Positions 30,474 to 40,027 of a DNA stretch of 64,000 bases are shown here, in pieces. The stretch lies in the NCBI GenBank assembly GCA_947501885.1, contig CANMXN010000001.1, positions 496,001 through 560,000 of the forward strand. Direction: 5' to 3'. The first letter of the stretch is position 1. Each line of letters begins with the position of its first letter. The DNA is from an uncultured Sphingorhabdus sp. GTDB taxonomy: Bacteria > Pseudomonadota > Alphaproteobacteria > Sphingomonadales > Sphingomonadaceae. The position numbers and the translations under genes are program-made. The notes under the pieces were generated by a model that was not told where the DNA came from, did no database searches, and saw nothing but the letters and a program-made list of their open reading frames with translations.

Positions 30474-31651
30474 TGGCTGGTTTAATGCCCCTCATTGATG
30501 CGCAGAATATTCTATTAAATTCGGCGAGAAAATTAGACTCTGAAATCGTCAAAATAACCGATTCATTGGGTCGTATTACAGCACGAGATATATGCGCCAA
30601 ACGCTCTCAGCCTGCTGCTAATATGTCATCTATGGATGGTTATGCCATTTGTTATGATGCCAATATCACATCATGGGACGTTGTTGGAGAATGTAAAGCA
30701 GGAACAACACCTTGCGACACGATTATATCAGGTCAGGCAGCGCGTATTTTTACGGGAGCATTACTTCCCGAAGGCGCGGATACGATTATCATTCAAGAGA
30801 ATATCACTATAGATGGTTCAAGAGCATCACTAAAACCAAATTGCACTATGAATAAAGGTCAGCATATTCGCCGCGAAGGCAATGATTTTGCACAACATGA
30901 AACGATCATAAAAGCTGGTGAAACTATAACAGCAGCAAAAATAGGGCTTCTTATAGCAGCCGGACATGATCATATTTCAGTGTATAAAAAACCTCAAGTT
31001 GCAATCATCTCGACGGGCGATGAATTACGAGAAATTGGTGATATGTGCGAACCGCACCAAATTCCTGCTAGCAATGGACCTATGATTGCTGCGATGTTAA
31101 ATGATTGTGAAATTGTTTATAATAAGATTGTCAAAGATGATTTATTGGGCATTACCCAAGCTATTAGGAATAATGATCATTGCGATATCATAATTACCAT
31201 TGGCGGTGCCTCGGTTGGTGATCATGACCTAATAGTCCCTGCTCTTAGAAACCTTAAAGCCAATATAAATTTTATGAAGGCTGCTATAAAACCAGGAAAG
31301 CCTATATTAACGGGGAAAATTGGTGATGCTATTATAGTTGGATTGCCAGGGAACCCGGCTAGTGCTTATGTAACCGCAATTCTATTTTTATTACCCCTTA
31401 CAGGCTATATCATGGGTAAAAATAGCTATATGCCTATAGAAAAAAATGCCCAATTAAATCATGAATTACCTGCAATACAAGAAAGAGCAGAATTTTTACG
31501 CGCAAAAGTAGTTGGTCATAATATCATGCCCTATACGGGGCAGGATAGCGCAAAAATATCAACCTTATCAGAATCTAACGCCCTATTGATTAGACCATCA
31601 AACTCCCCCAATATAGCTACTGGCGCAATGGTAAAATATATCGAAATTTAA
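30473..31651 (+). CDS. moeA: Molybdopterin molybdenumtransferase
   Basis: MoeA inserts molybdate into adenylylated molybdopterin. The 392-aa protein has PAANMSSMDGYAI near residue 45, ARIFTGALLPEGADTII, IRREGNDF, ISTGDEL, the molybdopterin-binding TIGGASVGDHDL and GLPGNPASAYVT, and a C-terminal domain IV. The ATG at 30473 forms TAATG with the moaC stop and is preceded by GGAG at proper spacing; it is preferred to the ATG at 30461 inside moaC. It is the last gene of the ppiD-trp-moa chain. Confidence 0.95.
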   Translation: MAGLMPLIDAQNILLNSARKLDSEIVKITDSLGRITARDICAKRSQPAANMSSMDGYAICYDANITSWDVVGECKAGTTPCDTIISGQAARIFTGALLPEGADTIIIQENITIDGSRASLKPNCTMNKGQHIRREGNDFAQHETIIKAGETITAAKIGLLIAAGHDHISVYKKPQVAIISTGDELREIGDMCEPHQIPASNGPMIAAMLNDCEIVYNKIVKDDLLGITQAIRNNDHCDIIITIGGASVGDHDLIVPALRNLKANINFMKAAIKPGKPILTGKIGDAIIVGLPGNPASAYVTAILFLLPLTGYIMGKNSYMPIEKNAQLNHELPAIQERAEFLRAKVVGHNIMPYTGQDSAKISTLSESNALLIRPSNSPNIATGAMVKYIEI

Positions 31652-31677
31652 TTTTTCATGATAATCATAGAAATATG

Positions 31678-31706
31678 TTGACTTAACCCCTTTTGTTTCT
31701 TAATTG
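31678..31706 (+). promoter_or_regulatory. Candidate lexA promoter
   Basis: TTGACT (31678-31683) and TAATTG (31701-31706) are 17 bases apart. The minus-35 is a good match, the minus-10 only fair. The SOS box lies directly on the downstream edge, where a bound repressor would block RNA polymerase. Confidence 0.5.
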
Positions 31707-31720
31707 TTCTTTATTCGTTC
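31706..31720 (+). promoter_or_regulatory. LexA operator (SOS box, alphaproteobacterial type)
   Basis: GTTC at 31706-31709 and GTTC at 31717-31720 are separated by exactly seven bases. This is the direct-repeat operator GTTC-N7-GTTC recognised by LexA of alphaproteobacteria, unlike the CTG-N10-CAG palindrome of gammaproteobacteria. It lies 18 bases before the lexA start, so lexA is autoregulated. Confidence 0.9.
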
Positions 31721-31738
31721 TATATTGAGGATTAAGAA

Positions 31739-32440
31739 ATGCTCACAGCAAAACAATTTGAACTGTTAAATTTTATCCATCAACGCTTAGAAGAGACGGG
31801 CATATCTCCCTCATTCGAAGAAATGAAAGAAGCGCTTGGATTAAAATCAAAATCAGGTATCCACAGGCTTATATCAGCTTTGGAAGAGCGTAGTTTTCTG
31901 CGTCGCTTACCTAATCGAGCCAGAGCATTAGAAGTTATTAAATTACCCGACATAGGACAAGAAACTCCCGTCAAACTTAACAAGAGTGTCATAGAAACAG
32001 TACAGAAAAAATCTACATCTGATTTGCCGGCTAATGCTATGCCTGTTGCTGCTAATGATGTTATTGAAATCCCACTTCATGGCAAAATTGCCGCTGGCGT
32101 ACCTATAGAAGCTATGGAAGGACAAAACAGCCTTGCTGTTCCTCTCGCATTGCTGGGTTCTGGAGAGCATTATGCGCTTGAAGTTTCAGGCGATTCCATG
32201 ATCGAAGCAGGTATTTTTGATGGTGATTATGCACTTATCAAACGTACGCAAACTGCGCGTGATGGAGAGATTGTTGTGGCCCTTGTCCGTAATGAAGAGG
32301 CAACGCTTAAATATTTACGCAAAAATGGTCCACAAATTCAACTGGATCCAGCCAATGCAGCCTATGAACCGCAAATCTATCCCGCCGAAGAAGTCGCTAT
32401 CCAAGGAACTTTAGCAGGTCTATTACGGCGTTATCATTAG
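31739..32440 (+). CDS. lexA: SOS response transcriptional repressor LexA
   Basis: LexA represses DNA-repair genes and cleaves itself when RecA is activated. The 233-aa protein has a winged helix-turn-helix domain (1-65, ending [14 protein letters not shown]). A linker follows, then the S24 peptidase domain with the Ala119-Gly120 cleavage site in [11 protein letters not shown], nucleophile Ser153 in SGDSM and Lys191 in [13 protein letters not shown] stands eight bases before the ATG. The neighbouring SOS box supports autoregulation. The gene is convergent with comEC with only 21 bases between the stops and no clear terminator. Confidence 0.97.
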   Translation: MLTAKQFELLNFIHQRLEETGISPSFEEMKEALGLKSKSGIHRLISALEERSFLRRLPNRARALEVIKLPDIGQETPVKLNKSVIETVQKKSTSDLPANAMPVAANDVIEIPLHGKIAAGVPIEAMEGQNSLAVPLALLGSGEHYALEVSGDSMIEAGIFDGDYALIKRTQTARDGEIVVALVRNEEATLKYLRKNGPQIQLDPANAAYEPQIYPAEEVAIQGTLAGLLRRYH

Positions 32441-32461
32441 TAATCATTATACATTGCGATA

Positions 32462-34636
32462 TTAGCGTTCAGGATATGTAATTTGTCTCATTTTATTATA
32501 TTGTGACCACGGCAAATGCCTCTGTTCACTGGCAACATTTCTTATTACATTGGACGATAAATAAATAGCTACGCCTCCACTTGATTGCAAAAAACGTCTA
32601 TCAACTTTTAACCGCTTTGGTTTACAATTATAGGGCAAATATCGATTGCTAAAGGCCATATCAACGCGCCGGCACGCCGCTGCCAATTCCATAGCGGGAA
32701 CAAAATTATTGGATTTGGTTGCCAATATTGTCCATGGTTCTTTATCAACATTATAATAGACTGAGATGATACAAATATCATCTGAACATTGCGCATTGGG
32801 CCAGTTTTTTATATCGGCGGCAGGTCCATCAAAACCAGCATTTTCATTGAGCAATTCTCGAATATATTCCCCAGCCCCAGACCGCAAAAGCAACATTTCT
32901 TTTTTACCTTCATCAATATCACTCTCAACAACAGTATTTACAACAGCCAGATGGCCTCCATCTCCTGTTACCAATATATCGGGTATTTCGGTACGTAACA
33001 AAGATATAGAAGCTAGAACCAACGGAATTACAGCGGTCCATCGCGCCTTAGTCTGTAATATAATCATTATAACCGCCGAGATAATGATAAGCGCATAGGT
33101 AGCGCTACTAATATTGGCTGTAGTTTTTATCGCTCCTGGTAACGCAGTAACATAATGCGCTAAAGTGATAATGGCTTCAATGGATTGACCACAAATCCAC
33201 CAAAATGGTGCGCCTAAACCAATAATATCAAATAAAAATGCCATTGCACCACTCGGAATAATAACAAATGTTGTGAGCGGTATCGCAATCATATTGGCTA
33301 GTGCGCCATATACACCCGTTTTCTGAAAATGATAAAGCGCAATAGGCGCCAATGCCATTTCGATTACCAAACCTGTGATAAATAATGATATCAGAAAGCG
33401 GCCCATTGCCTTTACTATATGTTCTTCACGGCGACGTACCAATTTTTGCATGAATTGCGTCTCATGCAAGGTGATAATCGCAGTAACCGCTGCAAAGCTT
33501 AGTTGAAAACTTGGCCCCATCAATACTTCTGGCCATAATAATAATATGAACAAAGCGCCAAATGCGACAAGGCGTAGGGTAAAAGGTTCACGACCCAATA
33601 TTAAAGCTGCAAGAATTAAACAGGCCGCAATGCAGGCCCTAATGGTTGGCACTTGAGCGCCCGTCAATATAGTATAAAAAATCGCAATCAATGCCGCAAA
33701 TGAGGCCGCATAAATGGGCACTTTATGGCGAAGAGCAAAAGATGGAAATAAAGCCAATATTTTTGCGACTATAAAAAAACTAATAATAACAATAGCAGTT
33801 ACATGTAAACCGCTGATCGCCAGTAAATGGGCCAAACCACTGCGGCGCATTGCCTCTGCATCTTCAATAGCAATTGCGCCGCGATCACCCGATGCTAATG
33901 TAGCGGCTATCGCCCCTGCTCTGCCAGATACTTTGCTCCGAACATAAGTCGCAATTTCATTACGAATACCATCAATATTTTGATTATTATGTGCTTGTTC
34001 GACAATTTCAACTTCGCCAAGTGCAGACCCCGTTGCTCCCAATCCATCAAACCAAGCTCGTTTTGCAAAATCATAAGCCCCTGGAACAGCAGGCCCCGCA
34101 GGCGGCAACAGTCTTACTTTTGATTTAACAATGCTACCGTGGGTATAATTATCCGTAAATTGGTCTTGATTGATATTAATACGAATTTTTTCTGGTAGAG
34201 ATTGATTACCATCTGTTTCTAGCGTTAAACGCACAATTTCGCGCGATGGTAATTTTTCAATAGACTCTATTCTCCCATAAATATGTCCAACCCATGGCTT
34301 AGACAATATAGGTGATGCAACTATTTCAGACCGCAATGTGATAGCGGACCATCCCAAAATAAAACAAAGCGCAGCCATAAACATGATAAGGCTCAATCGC
34401 GATTGGAATTTAAACCAGAAGGCGAGACATATTATACATATAGCAGGAAATAAAAATATCGTAGCTTGCTCTTGACCAAAGGAGAACCAGGCCGCGATAC
34501 CTAATGCTACAAAAAAGGGAATGAATAAAGGTAAGCGCGGGGATTCTGCCTCCAGCCATGTCTCTAATTGCGTAAAATAAGAGCTTATATTTTGCTTCAC
34601 AAACAATGGTTCTAAATAAGATCCTAGAGATAGCAT
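32462..34636 (-). CDS. ComEC/Rec2 family DNA-uptake channel protein
   Basis: The 724-aa inner-membrane protein belongs to the ComEC family, the channel that brings single-stranded DNA into the cytoplasm in natural transformation. It has an N-terminal DUF4131/OB-like part with two or three helices. The competence domain (about 230-500) carries GDRGAIAIEDAEAMRRSGLAHLLAISGLHV and many helices. The C-terminal soluble region (about 550-724) begins DILVTGDGGHLAV but has no HxHxDH-type metal motif, so the metallo-beta-lactamase nuclease domain of classical ComEC is missing or degenerate. Position next to lexA agrees with sphingomonad gene order. Confidence 0.9.
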   Translation of the reverse strand: MLSLGSYLEPLFVKQNISSYFTQLETWLEAESPRLPLFIPFFVALGIAAWFSFGQEQATIFLFPAICIICLAFWFKFQSRLSLIMFMAALCFILGWSAITLRSEIVASPILSKPWVGHIYGRIESIEKLPSREIVRLTLETDGNQSLPEKIRININQDQFTDNYTHGSIVKSKVRLLPPAGPAVPGAYDFAKRAWFDGLGATGSALGEVEIVEQAHNNQNIDGIRNEIATYVRSKVSGRAGAIAATLASGDRGAIAIEDAEAMRRSGLAHLLAISGLHVTAIVIISFFIVAKILALFPSFALRHKVPIYAASFAALIAIFYTILTGAQVPTIRACIAACLILAALILGREPFTLRLVAFGALFILLLWPEVLMGPSFQLSFAAVTAIITLHETQFMQKLVRRREEHIVKAMGRFLISLFITGLVIEMALAPIALYHFQKTGVYGALANMIAIPLTTFVIIPSGAMAFLFDIIGLGAPFWWICGQSIEAIITLAHYVTALPGAIKTTANISSATYALIIISAVIMIILQTKARWTAVIPLVLASISLLRTEIPDILVTGDGGHLAVVNTVVESDIDEGKKEMLLLRSGAGEYIRELLNENAGFDGPAADIKNWPNAQCSDDICIISVYYNVDKEPWTILATKSNNFVPAMELAAACRRVDMAFSNRYLPYNCKPKRLKVDRRFLQSSGGVAIYLSSNVIRNVASEQRHLPWSQYNKMRQITYPER

Positions 34637-34996
34637 AAGAACTATATACTCTATTATTGCGCAAGCCGCTATCTCAGAAATTACACAAATTTCTTATAAA
34701 GTAACATTTACAAGCATATTTATAACTACTTCTATAAGCAATTCCACTTGACCTTAGCGTAAATATGTTACAAATCGAACACCATATTTAGAGATGATTT
34801 TCCCCAAGATAATAATGCAACAATCATGTGGCCAATTTCATCTCAATCGATGTCGTTATCAATTAAGGTTATTTGCAAGTTTCAAATTGTAGCTTGAATA
34901 TCGGCAATCATATTTATCAATTTACCATTTCACGGTAAATTTAATTTTAGTCAGAAACACAGTGGCTTTTCTGCTGCTGTTGGAACGGAGATTTTA
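34637..34996. other. Non-coding spacer between comEC and gltA
   Basis: This 360-base A+T-rich spacer separates two divergent genes. No open frame, tRNA or palindromic repeat of the nuo type is seen. It must hold the promoters of comEC and gltA, but no hexamer pair stands out; weak minus-35-like TTGACC (34748) and TTGCAA (34873) lack good minus-10 partners. The one clear structure is the inverted repeat at 34919-34941, listed separately. Confidence 0.7.
34919..34941 (+). promoter_or_regulatory. Perfect inverted repeat upstream of gltA
   Basis: AATTTACC (34919-34926) and GGTAAATT (34934-34941) are perfect eight-base arms around a seven-base spacer, 55 bases before the citrate synthase start. 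The even, A+T-flanked dyad could be an operator for a dimeric regulator. Alternatively, because TTAATTTT follows, it could be a weak hairpin in the leader. Confidence 0.5.
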
Positions 34997-36283
34997 ATGA
35001 CAGATGAAACAGCAAAAATGATCCTTAATGGGCAAGAATATGAACTACCCGTTATGAAAGCAACCGCTGGACCTGATGTTATCGATATTAGAAAATTATA
35101 TGCACAATCTGATGCTTTTACATTTGACCCTGGTTTTACTTCTACGGCTAGTTGTGAATCTGATCTAACCTTCATTGATGGCGGCAAAGGTGTTTTACTC
35201 CACCGCGGGTATCCCATTGGTCAATTGGCCGAGCAAGCCACGTTCATGGAAACGGCTTATTTGCTTTTAAATGCCTCTCTACCAACACAAAATGAGCTAG
35301 ATGGCTTCAACCATACCATTACCAATCATACCATGCTACATGAACAATTAGCAAAATTCTTTAGCGGTTTCCGCCGTGATGCACATCCTATGGCTATCAT
35401 GTGCGGTGTCGTGGGTGCCTTAAGTGCCTTTTATCATGATTCAACGGATATTAATGATCCCGAGCATCGCAAAATTTCCAGCCACCGCTTGATTGCAAAA
35501 ATGCCTACAATTGCAGCTATGGCTTATAAATATTCGATGGGGCAACCTTTTGTATATCCTGATAATAGCTTATCTTATACAGGAAACTTCTTGCGCATGA
35601 CATTTGGAGTTCCAGCAGAAGAATATGTTGTGGACCCAGTGGTGGAACGAGCAATGGACCGCATATTCATTCTACATGCCGATCATGAACAAAATGCATC
35701 TACATCGACCGTCCGCCTCGCAGGCTCATCAGGGGCAAATCCATTCGCATGCATAGCTGCGGGCATTGCCTGCTTATGGGGGCCAGCACATGGCGGGGCG
35801 AATGAAGCAGCGCTTAACATGCTACATGAAATTGGCACTGTAGATCGCATTCCAGAATATATTGCGCGCGCAAAAGACAAAAATGATCCATTCCGCCTAA
35901 TGGGCTTTGGCCACCGCGTGTATAAGAATTATGACCCCCGCGCTACGGTTATGCAAAAAACTGCCGCCGAAGTACTTGAAAAACTCGGCGTTTCCGATCC
36001 AATTTTCGATGTCGCTAAAGAATTAGAGCAAATAGCGCTTAATGACCCTTATTTTGTTGAAAAGAAATTATACCCTAATGTTGATTTCTATTCTGGCGTC
36101 ATTTTATCGGCTATTGGTTTCCCAACGGAAATGTTTACAGCCCTATTCGCATTAGCACGCACTGTGGGCTGGGTCGCACAATGGAACGAGATGATCTCTG
36201 ATCCTGGTCAAAAAATTGGCCGTCCGCGCCAACTATATACCGGGCCAACAGAACGAGATTTTGTGCCAATCAATCAAAGATAA
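34997..36283 (+). CDS. gltA: Citrate synthase
   Basis: GltA condenses oxaloacetate and acetyl-CoA at the entry to the TCA cycle. The 428-aa protein is of the long, hexameric gram-negative type. Catalytic residues are visible in [30 protein letters not shown] (first His), [14 protein letters not shown] (second His) and [10 protein letters not shown] (Asp). GGAG lies seven bases before the ATG. It is monocistronic, with a clear terminator 15 bases after the stop. Confidence 0.97.
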   Translation: MTDETAKMILNGQEYELPVMKATAGPDVIDIRKLYAQSDAFTFDPGFTSTASCESDLTFIDGGKGVLLHRGYPIGQLAEQATFMETAYLLLNASLPTQNELDGFNHTITNHTMLHEQLAKFFSGFRRDAHPMAIMCGVVGALSAFYHDSTDINDPEHRKISSHRLIAKMPTIAAMAYKYSMGQPFVYPDNSLSYTGNFLRMTFGVPAEEYVVDPVVERAMDRIFILHADHEQNASTSTVRLAGSSGANPFACIAAGIACLWGPAHGGANEAALNMLHEIGTVDRIPEYIARAKDKNDPFRLMGFGHRVYKNYDPRATVMQKTAAEVLEKLGVSDPIFDVAKELEQIALNDPYFVEKKLYPNVDFYSGVILSAIGFPTEMFTALFALARTVGWVAQWNEMISDPGQKIGRPRQLYTGPTERDFVPINQR

Positions 36284-36297
36284 ATTATAAAGATATA

Positions 36298-36327
36298 GAA
36301 GGCATCATTTGGTGCCTTCTTTTATTT
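36298..36327 (+). terminator. Rho-independent terminator of gltA
   Basis: GAAGGCA (36298-36304) pairs perfectly with TGCCTTC (36313-36319) around an eight-base loop and is followed by a T-rich run. The last bases overlap the end of the convergent kinase-like gene. Confidence 0.88.
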
Positions 36328-37677
36328 GGGCAAGTAAAGAATGAAACAAGCACCCTTGCCTGCTTCGCTTTCTAATACCAAATCACCGCCCATTGCACGC
36401 GCCAATCGATGTGAGATATATAGACCTAGTCCGCTGCCGCCGTCACCTGTGCGGCCTAATCTTTCAAACTTCTCAAAAACCTTATGATGCATATCTGTGC
36501 TAATACCTGGTCCCTGATCACGAATGGACAAATATGCCGTATCATCCGTTGCACCATATGATATGGTTATTTCTGTGTTTTCAGGTGAATATCGCACTGC
36601 ATTTGCAAGCAGATTTAACCCAATTTGCAGAACACGTCTAAACTCACCAACGGCATTAACTAGGTCATCCATAGCATCAATAGTGACTTTGATATTCTTA
36701 TCACTGGCTTTCAAAGCCATAAGCCCTGCTAGTCGCGTAGCAATATCGCCCAATTCAATATCATCCTTGGCAATTGCAAACCCAGGTTTATCCAAGGCTT
36801 CTAGATCACTTAAATCATCAACAATTTCTATTAAATGCCGAGCAGCATTAGCTATATCATGCGCATAATTAGCATAATTCTCACGTATCGGACCGTGAAG
36901 TTTACTACCAATAGTATCGGCATTCGCAATAATACGTCCCAATGGTTGCCGAATAGCTGGAGCCAATTGTGCCGATATCAAGCCTTGATAGATTGTATTG
37001 CTTTCAGAATTTTCATTCAATTCATTACTTACAAACTCATGCTTATAAGGACTAATATAACATTCATACCCTAGGAAATTTTCTTGATCATCGCGTCTTG
37101 GTATGGCCGATAATTCATAAACTCCTTCCAATGCCTTTATCGACACAATATTATGGTCGACAGTCTTATGCTGAGCGAATATCTCTCTTATAGAGTTTAT
37201 TATAGCTTTATCTGCCGAAACAATATCAAAAAAGTTACTACCGATAAAATCACCAAATAATGCTACATATTTCTCATCTGATTGAAAATATGTAATGATA
37301 TTACTCTCATTGCATAAAAAGAAGATATCATCCTGATAGGCATTATTATCAATTGAAACACCTTCGGGTTCATTTGCTTCAACTATATGTTTCTCGGTCC
37401 ACCCCAATATCGAAAGAACCGCAACACCATCTTCAATATGACTATCTATCCATAGTTCAATATCAAAATCTTGATCCGCAACATTGATCATCCGCGATAA
37501 AGGCATATTCAATTTATGCGTAAGCATTGCTATATTGGCTATAGATGGAATAGCAACTTTACCGCCATCTGAACCGCCTGCTCTGATATGTAGTCTTCTA
37601 AAGGCTGGGTCCGCATAAAGCAGATTACCATCAATATCTATTCGCAATATTATTGTTTCGGTCAATTGATCAGGCAT
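36322..37677 (-). CDS. Histidine-kinase-like ATPase protein lacking the phospho-acceptor histidine
   Basis: The 451-aa protein has two N-terminal PAS-like segments (about 10-90 and 110-210). A dimerisation segment at 230-295 (AQLAPAIRQPLGRIIANAD) is followed by a complete HATPase domain: N-box NLLANAVRYSPENTE, G1 DQGPGIS, F-box VFEKFERLG, and G2 GSGLGLYISHRLARAMGG. In the dimerisation helix, Pro240 stands where the H of HELRTPL is expected, so autophosphorylation on the usual site seems impossible. It may be a pseudokinase that senses and binds ATP, or phosphorylate elsewhere. The ATG at 37677 follows the DUF2336 stop by one base and has GAGAG upstream. Confidence 0.82.
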   Translation of the reverse strand: MPDQLTETIILRIDIDGNLLYADPAFRRLHIRAGGSDGGKVAIPSIANIAMLTHKLNMPLSRMINVADQDFDIELWIDSHIEDGVAVLSILGWTEKHIVEANEPEGVSIDNNAYQDDIFFLCNESNIITYFQSDEKYVALFGDFIGSNFFDIVSADKAIINSIREIFAQHKTVDHNIVSIKALEGVYELSAIPRRDDQENFLGYECYISPYKHEFVSNELNENSESNTIYQGLISAQLAPAIRQPLGRIIANADTIGSKLHGPIRENYANYAHDIANAARHLIEIVDDLSDLEALDKPGFAIAKDDIELGDIATRLAGLMALKASDKNIKVTIDAMDDLVNAVGEFRRVLQIGLNLLANAVRYSPENTEITISYGATDDTAYLSIRDQGPGISTDMHHKVFEKFERLGRTGDGGSGLGLYISHRLARAMGGDLVLESEAGKGACFILYLPK

Positions 37678-37678
37678 A

Positions 37679-38641
37679 TTACTCTCTATCAACTAGCGAT
37701 GCAGACCATTGGGTGATTTTTTCACATGCTTCAGCAGGCGAAATATTCAAATATTCATCATTTATCTGAGCAATAAACTGATTGTGGTCATTTTTATCAT
37801 TATGCTGAAAAATTTTCAAAATATTATCTAAAGCCAGAGATAAATCCATATTAACTGCGCGAAATAACAATGCACATAAGAGCGGTGATCTATCCGCTAA
37901 TATAGTAATGATTACATGCCTATCGACAGATATTTCTTGCTCTAATAATGCAACAAATAATGCGGCATATTCAGGCTTAAATTGCCAATATTCACTCACA
38001 TCTTCATCTCGAAGCAGATATATCAACTTTCTGGAAGAAGCCGTTATGGACTCTGCTTCACTATGTGCTTCAAGCCACCGAGTAGTTGCATCAATCATAG
38101 CTGTATCAATTGTCTTATCAATCACCTCAAATGTTGCAACAATACGCCAAGACAAACGTTGTAAATCTTCTGGGGGCAATTCATAATAATTACCCAATTC
38201 TAATGACTTAAACCGACTATGAGCGAGTGATAATGTTTGTACATTATTTCTAACTTTTATATTTTCATGTTGCGTCAACTTCTCAGGAAGCTCTGCATAT
38301 ATATCACTATTATTCAAAAATAGTTTTTGGAAATGAAATAATGATAGTGCCGCATCTATAATATTTCTATCATTTAATAAACCAGATTCTATCAATATAG
38401 GATAAGATAGCGACCGATCCATTATTCTATTTTCCATAGAAGAGTGCCGCAATATAGAGCGTTCAATATTGAACACCATCATATATAAGCTATTTTTCAC
38501 GCTCGTGATTAAGTGTTCATCAACAGAGAAATTACTTTTTGGGAAAATATAATGCGGTAAATCAGATCGCGCAGCCGAAAGGTTGCGCGCTTGCAGCAAC
38601 GCACTTTCTTCAAAAGAATGTGACCCAGAGTTTTTAGACAC
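37679..38641 (-). CDS. DUF2336 domain protein
   Basis: The 320-aa soluble, helical protein resembles DUF2336 proteins, which occur in alphaproteobacteria, often beside signalling genes. Support comes from the helical-repeat segments ADRSPLLCALLFRAVNMDLS and LLRDEDVSEYWQFKPEYAALF. No enzymatic motif, signal peptide or membrane helix is seen. Its stop lies one base before the kinase-like start, so the two are probably cotranslated and may act together. The assignment to DUF2336 is from memory of the family, not from a search. Confidence 0.6.
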   Translation of the reverse strand: MSKNSGSHSFEESALLQARNLSAARSDLPHYIFPKSNFSVDEHLITSVKNSLYMMVFNIERSILRHSSMENRIMDRSLSYPILIESGLLNDRNIIDAALSLFHFQKLFLNNSDIYAELPEKLTQHENIKVRNNVQTLSLAHSRFKSLELGNYYELPPEDLQRLSWRIVATFEVIDKTIDTAMIDATTRWLEAHSEAESITASSRKLIYLLRDEDVSEYWQFKPEYAALFVALLEQEISVDRHVIITILADRSPLLCALLFRAVNMDLSLALDNILKIFQHNDKNDHNQFIAQINDEYLNISPAEACEKITQWSASLVDRE

Positions 38642-38741
38642 AAATTATCCTAATATCTAATCTATTATCCTTCTAGCGCATCAAAGTTAATTTCGCTTTA
38701 AGCTTGAATAATGATTATTAGAAGTATTGAACATCAGTAAC

Positions 38742-39917
38742 CTAGTTACCTTCTCTATTACTTCTAGGCATGACAACTGCCCCTATAAAAACCCAAAATG
38801 TCAACGCCAAGACGATACCCATTATCGCATAACCTTGCGAACTCCAAATTGAAGCAATTATCAGTATTAAAAATATATCTGAAAATGATAATATAAATTT
38901 ATTAATGCGGTTATTAAAACTAAGATATTGAATAGAATAGCATAATAAAAATAATATCATTGTTATAATATATTGATCAATTGTCGCTGACGGAACACTA
39001 AATAATAATATCAACAATAATAATATTGATGCCACAATATCCCCCGCTATTCCATATCGTGTTTCTTCATTAAAATGATTATATTTTTGCAACAGATAGG
39101 ATACAAACCGTACAATGAATATTATTATGAATGCTAATATATACCATTGAAAATATAGAGATATTAATGCAGTAATTCCTATTATAAGCGGTATGTAATG
39201 TAATGACTTGCCTATGTTCACATTAGCCCATAACTTAGGCAATATCATCTTTGTAACGGGCATAAATATATAAGTTTCTGTAAGCCCTTTTTCTCCTATA
39301 GTCTCATCCAAATTCTGTAGATATATATTACTTAATTGCTTGGCTTGCTTCTGGTTTACAACCTTGAATATATCATCTGGATTTGGTTCGATAATATTTA
39401 AAGCACAGCCATTTTGTAGCGCCAATCTAAGTAATGTAGAATGAATGTCGGAATCTTCAGGCATCATGTCCAATGCAGAAATTAACTTGCCATCAATCTT
39501 AGCTAATCCAGCCCAACGATGCTCTAAATCAATAAGTTCAAATTGTTCATATTCTGCTATATTCTCTAATGCTAATATCTGAGAAACGTCATTGCCACAT
39601 AAAGTCTCTAAATATCTATCATCGCATAAAACGGCTTCTGACATTAATAAAAATTGATCATCTTCGCTCAGCATATCTCCTAAAGCATGCAAAGAACGAA
39701 CATATTCAACTTCTATGCCTACGCGACGTAAGTCATTGGTGAACTGAAGAATATGACTATTCATCGAAGCAGTCGATATTATAAACCGCTCGACACCTAA
39801 TTTCCTTAACTGCGATATCTGTCTATGAACTACAGCTTTCCCAGCAACTCTCAACAATGCAGCAGGGCGTTGATTTTCACTAGCATTATCAATCATCAAT
39901 AAGGCTATTTTGATCAA
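38742..39917 (-). CDS. Nucleotidyltransferase-like N-terminus with C-terminal multi-pass membrane region
   Basis: The 391-aa protein has an N-terminal domain (1-225) that begins like sugar- or CDP-alcohol nucleotidyltransferases: RPAALLRVAGKAVVHRQISQLRKLGVERFII. The Lys- and Gly-rich signature loop is reduced, however. Residues 235-390 form about six to seven hydrophobic helices. The CDP-alcohol phosphatidyltransferase motif (DGxxAR...GxxxD) was looked for and not found. The architecture suggests a degenerate bifunctional enzyme of polar-lipid synthesis, but this is a weak inference. The gene lies 100 bases upstream of the DUF2336 gene on the same strand, and its codon use is very A+T-rich. 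Confidence 0.6.
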   Translation of the reverse strand: MIKIALLMIDNASENQRPAALLRVAGKAVVHRQISQLRKLGVERFIISTASMNSHILQFTNDLRRVGIEVEYVRSLHALGDMLSEDDQFLLMSEAVLCDDRYLETLCGNDVSQILALENIAEYEQFELIDLEHRWAGLAKIDGKLISALDMMPEDSDIHSTLLRLALQNGCALNIIEPNPDDIFKVVNQKQAKQLSNIYLQNLDETIGEKGLTETYIFMPVTKMILPKLWANVNIGKSLHYIPLIIGITALISLYFQWYILAFIIIFIVRFVSYLLQKYNHFNEETRYGIAGDIVASILLLLILLFSVPSATIDQYIITMILFLLCYSIQYLSFNNRINKFILSFSDIFLILIIASIWSSQGYAIMGIVLALTFWVFIGAVVMPRSNREGN

Positions 39918-40027
39918 ATTATACTACCTTTGTCGATAAACTTTATATGCCAAAACCATATAAATAGCGTATCACAAATATATTCCAAATGATACTATTA
40001 TTGACTTATCGCTTATATCGAAGTGGT

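Noticed and set aside
38742-39917. CDP-alcohol phosphatidyltransferase
   Set aside because: The layout is suggestive, but the DGxxAR...GxxxD catalytic motif is absent, so only the nucleotidyltransferase-like/membrane description is given.
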